A stretch of DNA of 64,000 nt from Stratiolaelaps scimitus (Eukaryota; Arthropoda; Arachnida; Mesostigmata; Laelapidae). Each line of letters begins with the position of its first letter. Position 1 is the stretch's first letter. Both the position numbers and the translations under genes were made by a program. The stretch covers positions 14,756,001 to 14,820,000 of the forward strand of contig JABWDB010000004.1 of NCBI GenBank assembly GCA_019614645.1, in the 5' to 3' direction. Positions 48,300-61,575 of this stretch are shown here, piece after piece. Under the pieces are notes generated by a model. It worked only from the letters and a program-made list of their open reading frames with translations, did no database searches and had not been told where the DNA came from.

Positions 48300-48850
48300 C
48301 CATACTCCCAACGAAAGGATGGTCTATAAACCTGATTTAGTAGAGCTCTAGGGTAGAATATAAACTGGGATAAGTTAACTCGTATACATTCGAGATTAAG
48401 TTTATTTATTTCAGTAGATATAGTGGTATTAACAGCAAAAGCTCTGATAGCTATTTGGGTGATTGTTCCCTATATATAAAATAGGATTAACATGCAGAGA
48501 CAAAGGCAGTCCCTAAAACGGTCCCTTGTACAATGCCTTTAGACAAAACTACTGACGATGACAGAGCACCAGAGCTACCAAGCGGGATCTACCAGAGAGA
48601 TAATCTCCAAGTCCGAGCACAAGAGTGGCCGGAAATACCCAGGTGAGACAATATGAAGAGAGGCTTTTTATGGTCAACCCAATCAAAGGCCCTAGAGACG
48701 TCCCGGAATTGCCATACAACAACACTTTAAACAACTACATTTTCATTGGCTTCATTAACAACCGACACCAGTGCTCCATGCTCATTTGGGTGTAGGACAA
48801 CAGAATTCAATAAGCGATGATTCGGGCGACGGGCGATAACTTACAGCCCC
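48300..48850 (-). pseudogene. decayed LINE reverse transcriptase (CR1/Jockey-like)
   Basis: In three shifting frames the minus strand gives the landmarks of a non-LTR reverse transcriptase in the right order. First comes a leader HRLLNSVVLHPNEHGALVS (about 48770-48825). Motif A follows as FRDVSRAFDWVDH (48670-48708), where the first catalytic Asp is kept. After a frameshift there is SHLGISGHS, and in a further frame DYLSGRSRLVAL. Motif B reads GIVQGTVLG (48511-48537). Motif C reads FAVNTT (48425-48442), where active enzymes have (Y/F)ADD. At least three frameshifts and several stops, including a TAA just before motif A, show it is dead. The polymerase of such elements copies element RNA into DNA at a nicked target. 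The LGISGH/SGR/QGTVLG wording suggests a CR1- or Jockey-like clade. It is unrelated to the GC-rich fragment at 3454-4482 and much older, judging by decay. Confidence 0.8.
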
Positions 48851-49026
48851 GGAATATACCGTGTCTTCGCGGCGAAGTCTTACACCAATGAGCGTATGGT
48901 GAACCAAAAGAGCTTTTATAATTCCGTTCGTTTTATACTCGTTCGAAGTAGACTGGCAACCTTATGCTGGGAGTAGACAAGCTCTGAAACGCTATCTATC
49001 GACTATTTGTAACGATCACCCGCACA

Positions 49027-49068
49027 ATTAAGCAATAGCTATTAAGCAATAGTTATTAAGCAATAGTT
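49027..49068. repeat. 3 x 14-bp minisatellite
   Basis: Three head-to-tail copies of ATTAAGCAATAGYT at 49027-49040, 49041-49054 and 49055-49068. Copies two and three are identical and copy one differs at one base. Confidence 0.95.
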
Positions 49069-51857
49069 AGCCCTTCATAACTCAACCTTATTGTCGTTGG
49101 CAGTCGAAGAGCCCGGGCTATGCCTACGAACTTACGCGTATAGCACCGTGAAGCATGGAGTACCCAACACCTCACTCACCTGTAACAACAAAGAGTTCAG
49201 TTTTATTAGAAATCATATGTCCTATTCGGAAAAGCTATAAAAGAATACGTAATTATGAACGTTATTTCTACAATTGCACAACTATTTTGAAGACAACCCT
49301 TCAAATTAAGCATGTCATTCCCATCGGTCTACACCGAACGAATTGCAACCAATGTATCAATCTCTCAAGCCAAGTGACAAGTGGTAAACACACGGATGAG
49401 ACCGAATCCTGACAGCTGATATTATCGTCACCGATATCATCAACATTTGTCCTGAGAAAATGGTCAATGACGATTACCATCGATATGCTGATATAACGAT
49501 TGGTATATTGATATAACGAAACTAACACTTGAGGTTCATATGCTAAAGTTCCCATTATTACCATTAGACATCACTGGACGCGACCTTTCCAGTGCAACGA
49601 AAGTACAACGGCGGCCGCAAGCCTTGGTCTCTCTCTCTCTCTCTGCTCCAGCCTTGGTTTGTGTGGCTTTCTTCTGATTGCCAGTCATTGGAGTGCCACC
49701 CAAAGCAACGGTCGATTTCCAACTACCCCTGCCGGAGTGAAAACGATTCTAGTCGTCAGTCGAAAACATACTCGAGCTACGAAGGTAACTCCCTGCTACC
49801 CGAGAAGGACGTATCTCGTTTCCACTGCTAAACGAGGATTTAGACTGCGTATACCAAGACGGCGTGAAAATCGTGTTGTGTCTATTTTAGGAAAGCGTGA
49901 AAAAGCGCGAGAAGCTTCACAGCTAAACCAACACGGAAACGTCTGCTCACAAAAATAGACAGTTTACCCGCGGGTCCTCGGAAACGGATTCGGTGTATAT
50001 GTATATCTAAGTTGTATGTACACTTGATTAAATCGTTGGTAAAATTGTGAGGCTTGAATATATCTAATCGAAATTTTATAGCTTACGTTTTCATGCTCAG
50101 AGAACCGTCATCGATTATAGTAACCGGCGGACACTCACACAATTGTTGGTTAAATGCAGACAAACATTTTCTTGTGGGTGTAAGCGAAGCGATACCTTCT
50201 AGCAAGTCTATTCATTTCGTTTTGGGACAGTATTTACACTGAGCTGAGTGTTTGTCTAAAAACAATCAGACATAAGTGGTCCAATTCAAAAATATCATTA
50301 TTCTACTGAATACGCAATAGTTTCGCTAAAGGTGTTCAAGCGCGAACTCCCTCGTCGAAGGGGATGCTATTTCCGATAGCGGGATTATACATCAACCAAG
50401 CCGACAGTACGCTACGCAGTAATTCGATTATTTATATATTCCAGGCTGGTGAGGCCCCAGAGAGTTCGCAGCTGCTTGGAATACGAGGAGGAAAATGAGC
50501 TTAAAGCGTAAGCTTCAAGGTCTTCGGGATTATCATACGATAATTCTATACTCCTATCAAATTTCCGAAATCGTTCGGCCATTGGCAAACTAGATCCACG
50601 TCGTTCAGAGTGCATAACTCGTTTACGAGAAGAAGAAGAAGAAGGAGGAGGACTTCGATTATCTTTGAAATGAATAAGGGCCATATTTTGAGGATATTGA
50701 CTCGAAATGATGAATGCGCGCAGCCGAATGCGTGGCTCAATGAGGACGATATTCTTTATATCAATTTATCCTTTCCAGCCCTGATGTGATTGCCGGGTAT
50801 AACGATGCGAACATATAATATATTCACCTTTGTGGTGCAATGATTTTTGCTACATAGAATCATGTCGTCCAGAAAATGTCATCCTTAATCTATCTTCAGC
50901 CTTCGATCCAAAGAACTGTTACTTCGGCAGCATTATATTTACTTTGTTGCTAGTCGGTCGTTGGATTTCGAATTTACATGTCGAATCCACCAAAAACTTA
51001 CAACCCAGTAGATGTCGCCACCGTCTACGTTGGCCTGCATTACATAGCTCTTGGTTCGTCACATGCACCGCCCCGTTCACAAAAGAAGGTTGTCGGTAAA
51101 TATTCATTGATTCTCGAGTACTAAGACGAATCTGCGAATTCACAACGACTCTATGTAACCTCCGCAGGCCTGGACAAATCAAGAAAAAAGCGGCAGATCG
51201 TGCACATGGAAAAGGTAATCTTTCTTTCGCACTCGGTTACACTCTCCCGCAACACCACACACACACGGGTCTCTATTCAAGGGGCCAAGACACGAGCTGC
51301 TCGCACCCACTATACTCTCCTACACTCACGATATGCGCTGGTGGCTGGTCCCAGCTCGCAGTCTCCGTCAGTCAGTAAACGAATCTATCGCTCTCCTGGG
51401 CATCATCCTCGGGCGAGCAAACGAACCCAGAATAGAAGGGATAGCAAAGCTGCAGCTCATAGCCCTGCCGCGGCTGCTTTGAAAACCCTCCCAGTATACA
51501 CAAGGAAGAAACCTGGCCACTGCCTGTACGGGCCCCCAAGCCTGAGGCTGCTCTGCGGACTAGGCGCCGCAATTGCAAGATACACCACTGCTTTCTCGCT
51601 CGCTCTCCCTCTGCAACGTACAAGAGATTTACTGCAAATAGCTACTCTATCCTTTCGGCGTTCTCGCCACGTTCTCTGCGGCCTGTTTCGTCGACCTACA
51701 GCGCTGACTTAGGCCCGACTCGTAGCGTTCGGGCTGGCTAGACTAAAGTGGCAGAGGCACGCCACTCGTAGGTGCGCCCACACGAGGCTCAGAAGAGGCG
51801 AAGTGACGCGCTGCATGATCTAGGCAACGCTCAACGTTTCAGCTTTTCCTTCAGCCG

Positions 51858-51867
51858 CCCCCCCCCC
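51858..51867. repeat. C10 homopolymer
   Basis: Ten consecutive C bases on the plus strand. Confidence 0.95.
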
Positions 51868-53237
51868 TCCCATTTACTCCGATGCTGAGAGAGTGGGGTA
51901 AGGCTGGCGGCTAGACCAAAGCTAGTAGCCTCGTGGTCTGCCAGTCTGCCCCTCTATATCAGGCGGAAGGGTTAATTTACCGAAATCCTTTGTCACCTTG
52001 ACGAACCATCAGCACTAGTGCTGGGCTAGCACCACTGAACGAAAACAGTTCTTCCGGCGGCAAATTCGATTCTAGGAACACATAGTATCTAGTAAATCGA
52101 ACATGATTTCTGTATCAAAATGCATCAGGCACTGTTGTGATCAGAACGGCCATTTCTCTGAGTTCCCCCTTCGCAACGATGGGACAACTTCGCCTATGGA
52201 CACCCTTTGTTTCTGCTGTTCCTGTTGGTGTCGGTGTTGTTGTCGTTTTCGCTGCTGTTGTGATGGGGTAAATCCTTTTGCGTCTATCTGTTCCCTTCGT
52301 GTGATTGCATTTGCCTACCGTTCATACTTGATCGACTCATCATACTTCACGGCTTAGACATCATGGTAAGCATGTTGTTGTCTTCTACCAAGGTAGACAA
52401 CGCAAACGGCCAAGTTGTTTCCCACTTTGTGGCTGCCGCTGCTGCTCTCATTGGCACTAACCACCTGACTCACCAGCCGACACATTCGGTATTCGTTGTT
52501 TCCATGGCACACACACACACAAACACAGAAGCATGTTATTCGAGTGAAAGTCAGGCAAATGGGATTGGCTACTGAATGGGAATGCGATTCTGTCGAAGCT
52601 GCGGGTATCAAACGCGGATAACAAGGCGCTTATCGCAATGACGCATATATACGGAGCATATTCTAGGATACGTGCCAAGACAGAGGTCAAATGAAAGAAG
52701 GTCAAACTGAGCACCGAACAAAATCAGCATACGCCAGTTACTGCTGTGGTGACCAGTGAGCGGAACGGTAGTGCCATTTGCCAGCTCTCATTGCTACGCA
52801 TCCAACGGTACGTATAGCGGCGGCTAGAAAAGCAGCCAGATGCGGCACTCTCCGAGTGCGTGTTTTCGCGAACACGTGTAACGGGCTGTTTGTCCTACAC
52901 TTTCGGTGTCTTTGTGGGATTCTCTTACGTGGGCCTTGTAATTTACGTCAGGTAGTGAATACAGGCGTTAATTTTATATAGTCGGTGAACGTTCCATCTA
53001 GGTTGGTTACTGATCAATGATGGACTTGAGTAAGCCAGCCCGAAAGAATCGTTAATCATTCGACCACTGTATGATATATAATTATTATCAACAGGCTTAT
53101 TATCAACAGTTCTGGCAGGCAACGGCTCTCTTTTTCTCTCGCACGCATTGCAGCTTTGGACACGCATTTTTTTTACCCAGTTTGTTTATCCCAAATTAAC
53201 CTTATGAGCCAAATTTGATACTCGAATGGCAAATAAA

Positions 53238-53241
<4 letters not shown>

Positions 53242-53270
<29 letters not shown>
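53242..53270. repeat. (TA)n microsatellite
   Basis: A pure TA run of about 29 bases, just after an AATAAA string on the plus strand (about 53231). Confidence 0.97.
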
Positions 53271-53271
<1 letters not shown>

Positions 53272-53802
53272 CGAGAGATTTGCTGTTAGCAGACCTATTT
53301 TATAATAATGTTATTAAATTATTATATGTTTGAAGTTGTGCTAAATAAACCATACAATTAGGTAACTGAGCCATTTTATAATAACGCTCATAAATGTATC
53401 GACTTCATATAGGTGTAACGGAACACAGTAGAGCGAGTTAGAAAGAGAGTGACATATCTTCTAAAGCAGTATCATTTACATTTAGGCTGCGTCGACCTTA
53501 GTTCATATATGTGACGGTGTCCGATAGCGCAGAAGAACAGCATTAACATTCTGTACGGGGGATACACAAGCGCACCCACATTACCAAACACCGTCATGGA
53601 CCATGCAGCCGGCATTCACACGTTGTGTGCGGTGTACGAATAGCTGCTCGCGTGCTCACAATGCAAAGTCCCTCTCGCTGCCCGCATAATTTGCTCGCAT
53701 CGATCTTGGAGATAAAAGTAAGTCGTCCCCTATCGGCATCATCAAGCGGATATATTCGCAGGTGGCCAAATCCCTACGAGCATACGTATGTAGATCACAC
53801 AT

Positions 53803-53823
53803 GAGATATCAGCTTGATATCTC
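53803..53823. other. perfect 9-bp hairpin
   Basis: GAGATATCA (53803-53811) and TGATATCTC (53815-53823) are exact reverse complements around the 3-base loop GCT. Confidence 0.55.
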
Positions 53824-54066
53824 TTTGGTGGCCTCGTATGCTGTGGAGACTGGCGCAGTATTACGTGGGTAAAGCATTCGATACTACATGTAACCTAAAT
53901 CGGATCGTTTGTTGATAGCTAGGTTTCACTTCTCGATGGCCTTCACAATTCAGTGGCCCTGAGAAATCTGTATCTGCGCTTCGCATCCGGTTGTGCCCAC
54001 CACACTCTTGGGCGAGAAGATAACGCAGGCTGATTAAATCGAGGAATAGGATAGGTGCCTTTTTCT

Positions 54067-54094
54067 CTCATAGGAATCGTCTCATAGGAATCGT
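54067..54094. repeat. 2 x 14-bp tandem duplication
   Basis: CTCATAGGAATCGT occurs twice head to tail with no difference. Confidence 0.9.
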
Positions 54095-57000
54095 CAAGGA
54101 ACACGCGTATTGCAGCGAACAACGAACAAAATGTTGCACGGACCCTTCTTGACATTTAGGAGCAGCTATATGTGCCGATGCATTTAACTTATGTGAACGT
54201 CAACTAGTGTGCAGATGTAAACAGGAATTTCTCGGAATCACTTTTACAGCTGATGTCGTTTGAATTCTCACTGGAATCCAAAGACACGCCTCATCCATGT
54301 GGAGAAACCACGACGTTTTGCAGAAGATAACCCCTGCGTGAATTTAGCAATATAAAATATTATTTACTGTAGAACAGAGACACGAAGGCGGTCTATCGCT
54401 GAGCGGAAGGAACGCAATTGAAAGTATAATAATTCGTGTTTTCTCAACTCGCCATAGTCTTCCTATTTCCAGTAATAAGCACGTGGTCGGTGAACAGCGC
54501 GAGATACCAGCCTGCGTGAACACAGCACAAACTAACCAATTTCATTAAAGGTATGCATATATGATCATGGCGTATTTTGAAATGTTCTCGCGCTGCAAAA
54601 ATCGCAAAGCTTCAAAATCATTGGATTCAATTAAATTAATCTACGGGGCTCTATTTACTCGATCTTTCCTTTCCTCTCCCTGTGATGCTCGCAACTCGGC
54701 GGAGCTCACGCGACGGCAAATGAAGCAACGGGCTTCGCCTCTGGCACGTTCTGACGTCCCGCCGCCACCACACTATAGATAAATAGATAACGATGCTCAA
54801 TACCTCAGCTTATCTACCGCGACGGCTCGGCTAATAGATATCATTAATTTATATTCGTTAATTTGATTCTGCCTGAAGACGATTTGCTGCAGCGAAGCTG
54901 AGGGCCAGTCTTGGTTGCTATAGAGGAGGGAGGAATTCGCTTGAGGTTAGTTGTACCTCGTATAGCTATTAGAAGTGGCACTGCCGGCACCAAAGTCACT
55001 CTTGAATTCTAGGTGTGTCAGTGGAATTGTCGGCTATGGATTGCGTTAGCGCGGATATTTTCGATGTGTCGAACGCTTACGTGTTCATGAATGAACGAAG
55101 TTGACACGATGTTAGGCAATCTCCTATAACCAAGCCAAGAACGTCTTGCTTGTCCAGATAAACTTTCACTAACCTAAAACGCTTCCTAAGCGTTATAAGT
55201 TGATGTTGCGGACAGCTGTAGTTACTTAAATAAGTGTTCAGCTCATAGGGAAACATTTTCAACTGAGGGAAATGTCAGCCTATCCGGAATACGTGGTTGC
55301 AAGTTTTGAGACTCGGTAATTGTTAGAAGTGATGATATTTTAATTGATTCTAACAGTCACTCGCGCGTTTTTGTATTTGGCAATCGAGAACGTCGCCACA
55401 ATCTTAACCTGTACACCGAAATGTTGCATACACTTATCGCTTGCAGACAAATTATTAATGACACGCACAGTACACCATTCATTGTACATATGCAATGTAA
55501 TTTCCGATCCGTGCCAAATATATCCCTCACTCACTGATTGGCCCCAGCCCCCCCCTCTCTCTTACACAGACCGCGCAGCAATTAAAGGTAAAGATCGAGC
55601 GAGTCTTCGACTCTCGGCAGCAGACAAGATCAGAGCACACTCTGACTGGTCCTTCACTGATCAGATTTTCTATTCCCCAGATCATCGTGTCCAGTGCGGA
55701 GAACGAGGTCGCTCGCTTCGAGCCTGCGAAGCAAACGGAACAAAAACAGGATGAAGTTTAAGGTGCAAGGCTCGCAGTTCCTGTCAGCCCGCCCTCCGTG
55801 ATTCGATGCCTCTCTCGTTGCGCTATACACAGCACAGGCTGCCGCGCACGTCGTCTGGCCTCTAGTCTGGTGGTGGTGCTGCTTTTCTGCGACTCGTGAA
55901 TCGAGAAGGGAAATTGCTGAACTTGTCGACGGGGGTCTGAGGAGCGGGGTATGTGGCTAAGGGGAATTGCGACTGACCAAATTGGAAAGCTATCGCAGCG
56001 TGCCAGAGGGCCGCAGCCTGCCAGGCAACCAAGCCTAGCCGTCGTCACCCGGCCGCACTAACTCTCGCGAATCCACCCCTTCTCAAAGCCAGGCAGACTT
56101 TCCCAGAGTTTTCCCTTTCGGGTCCTTCTGCCTGCACGCCCCTCCCTCGTACCCCCAAGCGTGCCCTGACTGCTTGAGCGTCAGGATAGAGCATTACCAC
56201 GCCGAGAGCCCTCGGCAGCAGCGCCAACCGCGCATCCCGGACCCTGATGTGAAAATAGTAGACCGATCCTCGCTCGCTTTTGGTGACGGCGACGCCGGTT
56301 CGTGCGGGTTGATTCGAGGTGAGATGCCGCTTGCCGTGCGTGGTGTAGCTCGACGAAGCAGAAACTTGGCTTGAATTTGGCACTTGAATTTGATTAGGCA
56401 TAATGTTAGAACGTTGTGACGCAATGATCAAACCGCCTGTGGGTCTTGGCATTTCACCTGTACATACAGATAGGGGATAATACTGCGAGATACGAGAAGA
56501 TATGCTGATTCTATTGAGGGATGGGTATATGGGCCTTGAACGTGCAATCACCTTGCAACATGTCGTTCGCTCGTTGTTCTGATGTTGCGGGTCGCCGGAG
56601 CAGCAGCCAAAAAAAATGATAGGTTTTTGTATGTTCAGCACACTACAGGAACGAACGCCCTGGCGGGGGCATGGGGGCAGGTGTAACACATCCCGCTAAG
56701 CGCAGGCCAAGACCCACATGCGTAACAAGATCACGAAAGACAGCGCAATAGCCTGCTGCACCGTTTCGCCCTCAGCATACATCGTCGTCGCCTTCCAACG
56801 GGTCGGGTGACACAACCCGTCGCGGCTAGCTGCGCACTAACCGCGCCTCCACCTCGTGGCCGATTTCCCTTCCAGTGAAGCCGAGTAGCGACGCTACCCT
56901 CCCTCCTCCTTAAATGTATATGTATGACGGAGCAAACGAGCTAAGGAACGAAAAACGAAGGGAACGGCCGGGAGCTCCGACGACCTGCAGACTTTGCAGA

Positions 57001-57496
57001 GGCGGTCGTCGCAGCCCGCCAACCGCCGTCCAAGCGAACGGAGCTCACAGAGTTCGAAGTTTTCGCGCCATTTGAGACAATGTGAGATTAGTGGAGTTGG
57101 TTGGCCCCGCTGGCCACCGGCGACGGAAGGAAGTCTGAGACCAGTAGAAAGTCGTGCGCAGTGTGATATCATAGTGGTGCTACACTACCGAAGTATTGTA
57201 GCCGGCTCGACGCAATACTGTAGCACAGCGACAGGCACACAGTAGACGAATACTGTCCAACGAAGGATCAGTAGACTAACGCCGTCGACCCCGGCTCGCA
57301 ACTCTAGAAGACCACCGCGGCCTCGTGGTGGTCGTGGTCCAACTATGAGGTAGGCCAGGGCTTGAGAAGTTGAGAACAGCTACGACTCGACCGACCAGCA
57401 CAGAATAGCTGAGTTTAGCAAATCCAGCAAGGATGGGAACGGTGAGAGTTGGACTATATGTGCACATGCATGCGGGTATAACTGGCCAGCAAGGCG

Positions 57497-57499
<3 letters not shown>

Positions 57500-57558
<59 letters not shown>

Positions 57559-57559
57559 C
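57500..57559. repeat. (GA)n microsatellite, long
   Basis: About 60 bases of GA dinucleotide with one ACA interruption near the middle. On the minus strand it yields the Leu-Ser run inside the longest chance frame there (57276-58082). Confidence 0.97.
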
Positions 57560-60462
57560 GAAGAGCACACCTCACGTAAGCTAAACACGCGTGGAAGCCT
57601 ATCAGAGATAACCCCGTCGACCCTTGGCTATTGCCGGGGGAGGGGTCACACAGTGAAGTCAGGCCACATCGTACAGCAAGAAGAAATCTCGGCTGTTCCA
57701 GCAAAAGTAGATAACCAGCAGCTTGGCCGGGCTGGTGGGTACGGGGAATGTCGGCCTCGTTAAGAATGGGCTCGCGCAAAGGCATTTTGGAGGGTGGCAG
57801 TCGGGTAGGGACAGTAGCGCAGGCCTTGGGCCAGCCTTTCCCTACTGCCTTCCGCGCTAGATCTGTAAGTAGATGTGTTACAAGGGTAGGCTGTGTGATC
57901 ACCATGCTCGTTGTAGTGGTGGTATATGTGGTGGTGACTGCCGCTCGTGCTACGGCTGCTCGAGCACGGCTAATCGTGGCTACGAATCCGCTAGAGTTAT
58001 GAAGCGAACGCCGCCACAATCGGCCGACAAGGTGCGGCCACATCGAGCACTGAGCGGTGGCTAACACAACGCACAAGGGCACACGATGATGACCCCCGAA
58101 AGCGCGCGAGGAGATTAAGGGGATTACACCGCGCTGGCTACTACAGTTCGCCTTCTCCTCTCCTTTACTGGCTGACTGCTCCTCGCATCAGTGGGAGCAC
58201 CAATGACAGTAGCACTACCAGTATGAGCAGCGGGCAGCAGCAGCAGCAACTAACCGGATCGTGGCTCTCTTCCTCATTTTCTTTCCCCATCCTTGTGTTC
58301 ATCTGACTATGAGCAAAGCGACAGAGCCAGCAAGCAAGGCAGGGGAGTAAGCAGAAGAAAAATCAACTGGCCGACTTGACTCTTCGGGTAGCCAGCCATT
58401 GTTGGGGAGCGGCGGCAGTAGCAGTCGAGCTGGGAAAAAGCAAATGCGAATAAAAAGGCGGACCGAAAGGCGGCTGGACACGAAGACGAAAAGGATAAAA
58501 GGGGTTGCTGCTGTTGGAGCCTTAGACGATGGAGGGGGTTGGCTGAAAAAAAAAGGACAACGAAAAGCCAGGCCAAGCGAGGCTAGTGGAGCGACGACCT
58601 AACGATGTGGCGCCGTCCGCTACACTAGGAAAGTAGAGCCCCTGTTTCTGCTTTGGCTGGAGAATAGCTGTTAGACAGGTTGCCATTTCGTCTCTTGGCA
58701 ATAGTGGCACGTGTCTCACCGTCGTTGTCCCTTCAGTTCACCGTGATGTGACTCAGCCCTCGTTTGTGTTTTACCATGTGGAGCCGCCAGTAATCGCAGC
58801 GGCGCCATTCTAAACAGCGTGAGAAACAATGACTGAGAGTGTCAGCCGGTGCAACGTGTTGGATGCTTGTGTGGCGGCGGGGGTATGATTGCCTAATAGA
58901 TCCTATAGATCGGCTTTACAAGAACAGTATATTATTGATAATGCGCCCATTTATTCGGAATAAACATATATCTTGCATGGTGAACTGCGGTCCCACCATC
59001 TACAGGATTCTCACGCTTGAGTACGTTGGCCCGGACCGCGGAGATTATGAAATGGTTATGTCTATTGAAAATCTGCGATCTCTGAGTGGCCCCGTAACGC
59101 CGTGACGTGATGAGGGCAAACGAACTCTAAACATATATTGTATCTTCATATCGTGGTACATTTTCTTGTAGCACTTACCGTTAGAATAGAAGCTAACATG
59201 AGCGAGGGGGTTCCAGAGAAGCAGGGGAACAAGAACGAGGGGTGGCACACCCTCACCCCCTATTTGTTCTAGGCCAGCAGAGCGGAAGGAAGGATCGTGC
59301 CAACAAGCGACCTAACAAGAATGCTACTCTGAACACGTTGAACACATTGGAAACTCATGACAATTCTTCCCGATTCTTTCTTGTTGTTTTTGTCCTTAGA
59401 AATAACCTATAATAATAATAATAATAAAGATAGGCAGAATGGAATTCGAGGCGAAACATACCCAAATAGAAAGGCGTTATAGAACACGGAGGAAGACTCC
59501 AAGATAGAGAGAGAGAGAGATACGGAGACGGTCCTGACTGATGAAACTGAGTGGTAGAGCAATTTGTGCTTGGTGGCTGCGCACTACGCACAGCGGGCGC
59601 GTGGTCACGAGGAGCGCCATGGAAAAGGGGGGGAACAACGCATGCATGGAAAGCAAGCAGCAAGAGCATCGAGCACGGAAGGCTGCCGCCTTGTACGATT
59701 TGGCATGGCACGCTATAATAACAACGAGAACGAGGGAGGCGGCCAACGAAATTCGCGCGCGCCACAAAACAGAGTGCGGAATGGGAAGAGGCGGTGCCCG
59801 GTGAGAAAGCATTCGCTTTGCGCGTTTCTTCTTCACTTATACGCATGACTTTCTCCTCGTCGATGGGCCAAGTCGGCTACGACTGCCGCCGCGACTGCTG
59901 TTCAACGGCCTGATTGTTACTACAGGCACTACACGTTTGATGCGGAGGAAGAGACATGAGCCTAGAGAAGGAAGGAACATTGACGGGCTGGAGGAGGTGA
60001 GCTCACCATGATATCGAATCATATCCACCAGATTACAGCTAGAATAGATAACTGGCAGAAAGCTGGTATGTAACAACAAGAACACTTGAAAGGATGGGGA
60101 AATAGTAGGAACATCAGAAAATGTTGCATGATGTGGTGTGTAATGCATATATACAGGGCACACATAGATACGTGTAAGTGTGGGTGTTGAGCGTCTCAAT
60201 CGCTACATCGCATTAGGGTGAACCGCACAATTGGCTGCTGGCGAGACTGGCGGCGGGTGAATCCAACCTTTGTCGTGGATAATGTGTAAACAACAATTAT
60301 CTATCTAAATAGTGGCTGTAATCACGATCAGGGATATATAGAGGTACGGGAAGACTCCAAGACACACGTTTTCAATGGGCAGTGTTGCATGTGGTGAAAG
60401 TCAATAGGTCCGTCTTGGGATAGCCACAGCTATACTAAATCCACTTAACCATCTCCAAGCTG

Positions 60463-60488
60463 GTGTAGGCATCTGACGATGCCTACAC
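60463..60488. other. perfect 11-bp hairpin with tetraloop
   Basis: GTGTAGGCATC (60463-60473) and GATGCCTACAC (60478-60488) are exact reverse complements around the 4-base loop TGAC. The tight loop and GC content make it stable as RNA or cruciform DNA. No U-tract follows, so it does not look like a terminator. Confidence 0.65.
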
Positions 60489-61076
60489 GTCTCTCACGGG
60501 TGCAGATTTGCTTACAGAAAGAATATTTAAGGGAAGATGAAGCCATATGAAACACAAAGTATAGAGAATAACCGTTGTCTTGGAAGTAAAAAGTCACGCT
60601 AGCGAATTCCAAAGACTTCTCTAACTTTTACTGTGACAGCAAATCATGCATGCCCGCTGGTCAAGAAAAGAGATAAGACACGCAAAAACGACGAGAAATA
60701 ATTTATCAATGGTGAAGGTACCACTGATTTTATGCAGCATTACAGGCGAAGTTATTCTTCGTGGTTGGAGGGCTTTTGGAGACAAACCATTCGCAGCAAG
60801 GCTTCCAGAAAAACAGTACGACCCACGGAGTGGGTTATCTCAAGTATGCACCCGGTGCGTATAATTTGGTTATAAGTTTGCCGATTTCCAAGATAACGTA
60901 TCGCGATTTGATTTTATCCGCCAATAAATACGTGCTCGATATTGTCGTGTGCTCAAAACATGCTGGCACCCAAGTTAACAGAAAATGCAACCCCACCTAA
61001 CGACGATAACGCAACTTACTTGTCATTGCAGTTCTTTACAAATAACATTACGTCATGACAGTGTTCATTTACCCGC

Positions 61077-61079
<3 letters not shown>

Positions 61080-61106
<27 letters not shown>
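61080..61106. repeat. (TA)n microsatellite
   Basis: A pure TA run of about 27 bases. Confidence 0.97.
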
Positions 61107-61107
<1 letters not shown>

Positions 61108-61559
61108 TTTTTTCAGTATCCTTATCATGAAACGATTTCATGCAGGGGTTGGTATGTGGCCGGCGGAAGAGTAAATGACAGCAGAAGAGGTTTGTGTCGA
61201 TAGATCCACGTGCCCGAGCTGTGTGCGCCGTTGTCCGTTGCTTTCATATCTTCCTTCCTTTCAACGGACGCATCGGCGGACCTGAGTACTTATGCTCCAC
61301 AAAACATCCATACACGAAGTTGTAGGAAACATCGGGAAGATGACGGCCGGCGAATAACTTTTTGCCGCAGTGCTCCCTGCCTGTTCATGCCTGTTCCATT
61401 TTCTGTTTCTCTCCCCGACCGGCGTAAGATTATCTGATGATCGGCTGCAGCGCCGCGCAGCTAGTCGCTACTCGGCCACACCGGAACTGCGTGGCAAATC
61501 GCTCATCTCATCGAGGGAAGCTAGCCAAGTCGAAGTCAATCTGCCGACATCATTACTAC

Positions 61560-61575
61560 AGCTGCTGCTGCTGCT
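61560..61575. repeat. (CTG)n trinucleotide run
   Basis: About five GCT/CTG units. Confidence 0.9.

Larger units (their letters stand above)
48851..53241. other. AT-rich non-coding stretch
   Basis: No gene recognised. A three-copy 14-bp minisatellite lies at 49027-49068, just upstream (in element orientation) of the LINE relic. A related pair of TGATATAACGA units lies near 49480-49520. A CT run is near 49628-49645 and a C10 run at 51858-51867. The frame at 51200-51712 (170 codons) has no signature. Confidence 0.55.
53271..57499. other. non-coding stretch, no gene recognised
   Basis: No gene recognised. A 9-bp hairpin lies at 53803-53823 and a 14-bp tandem duplication at 54067-54094. From about 55740 to 57240 the DNA is GC-rich; a 214-codon minus-strand frame (56045-56689) is open there without any domain signature. 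Confidence 0.55.

Noticed and set aside
49027..49068. CRISPR-like array
   Set aside because: The 14-bp units are directly adjacent with no spacers, in eukaryotic-type DNA.
56045..56689. 214-codon minus-strand frame
   Set aside because: At this GC content and window size one frame of this length is roughly expected by chance; no motif, signal peptide or membrane segment is seen.
57276..58082. 268-codon minus-strand frame
   Set aside because: It owes its length to the 60-base GA/CT run, read as Leu-Ser repeats; the rest has no domain signature.
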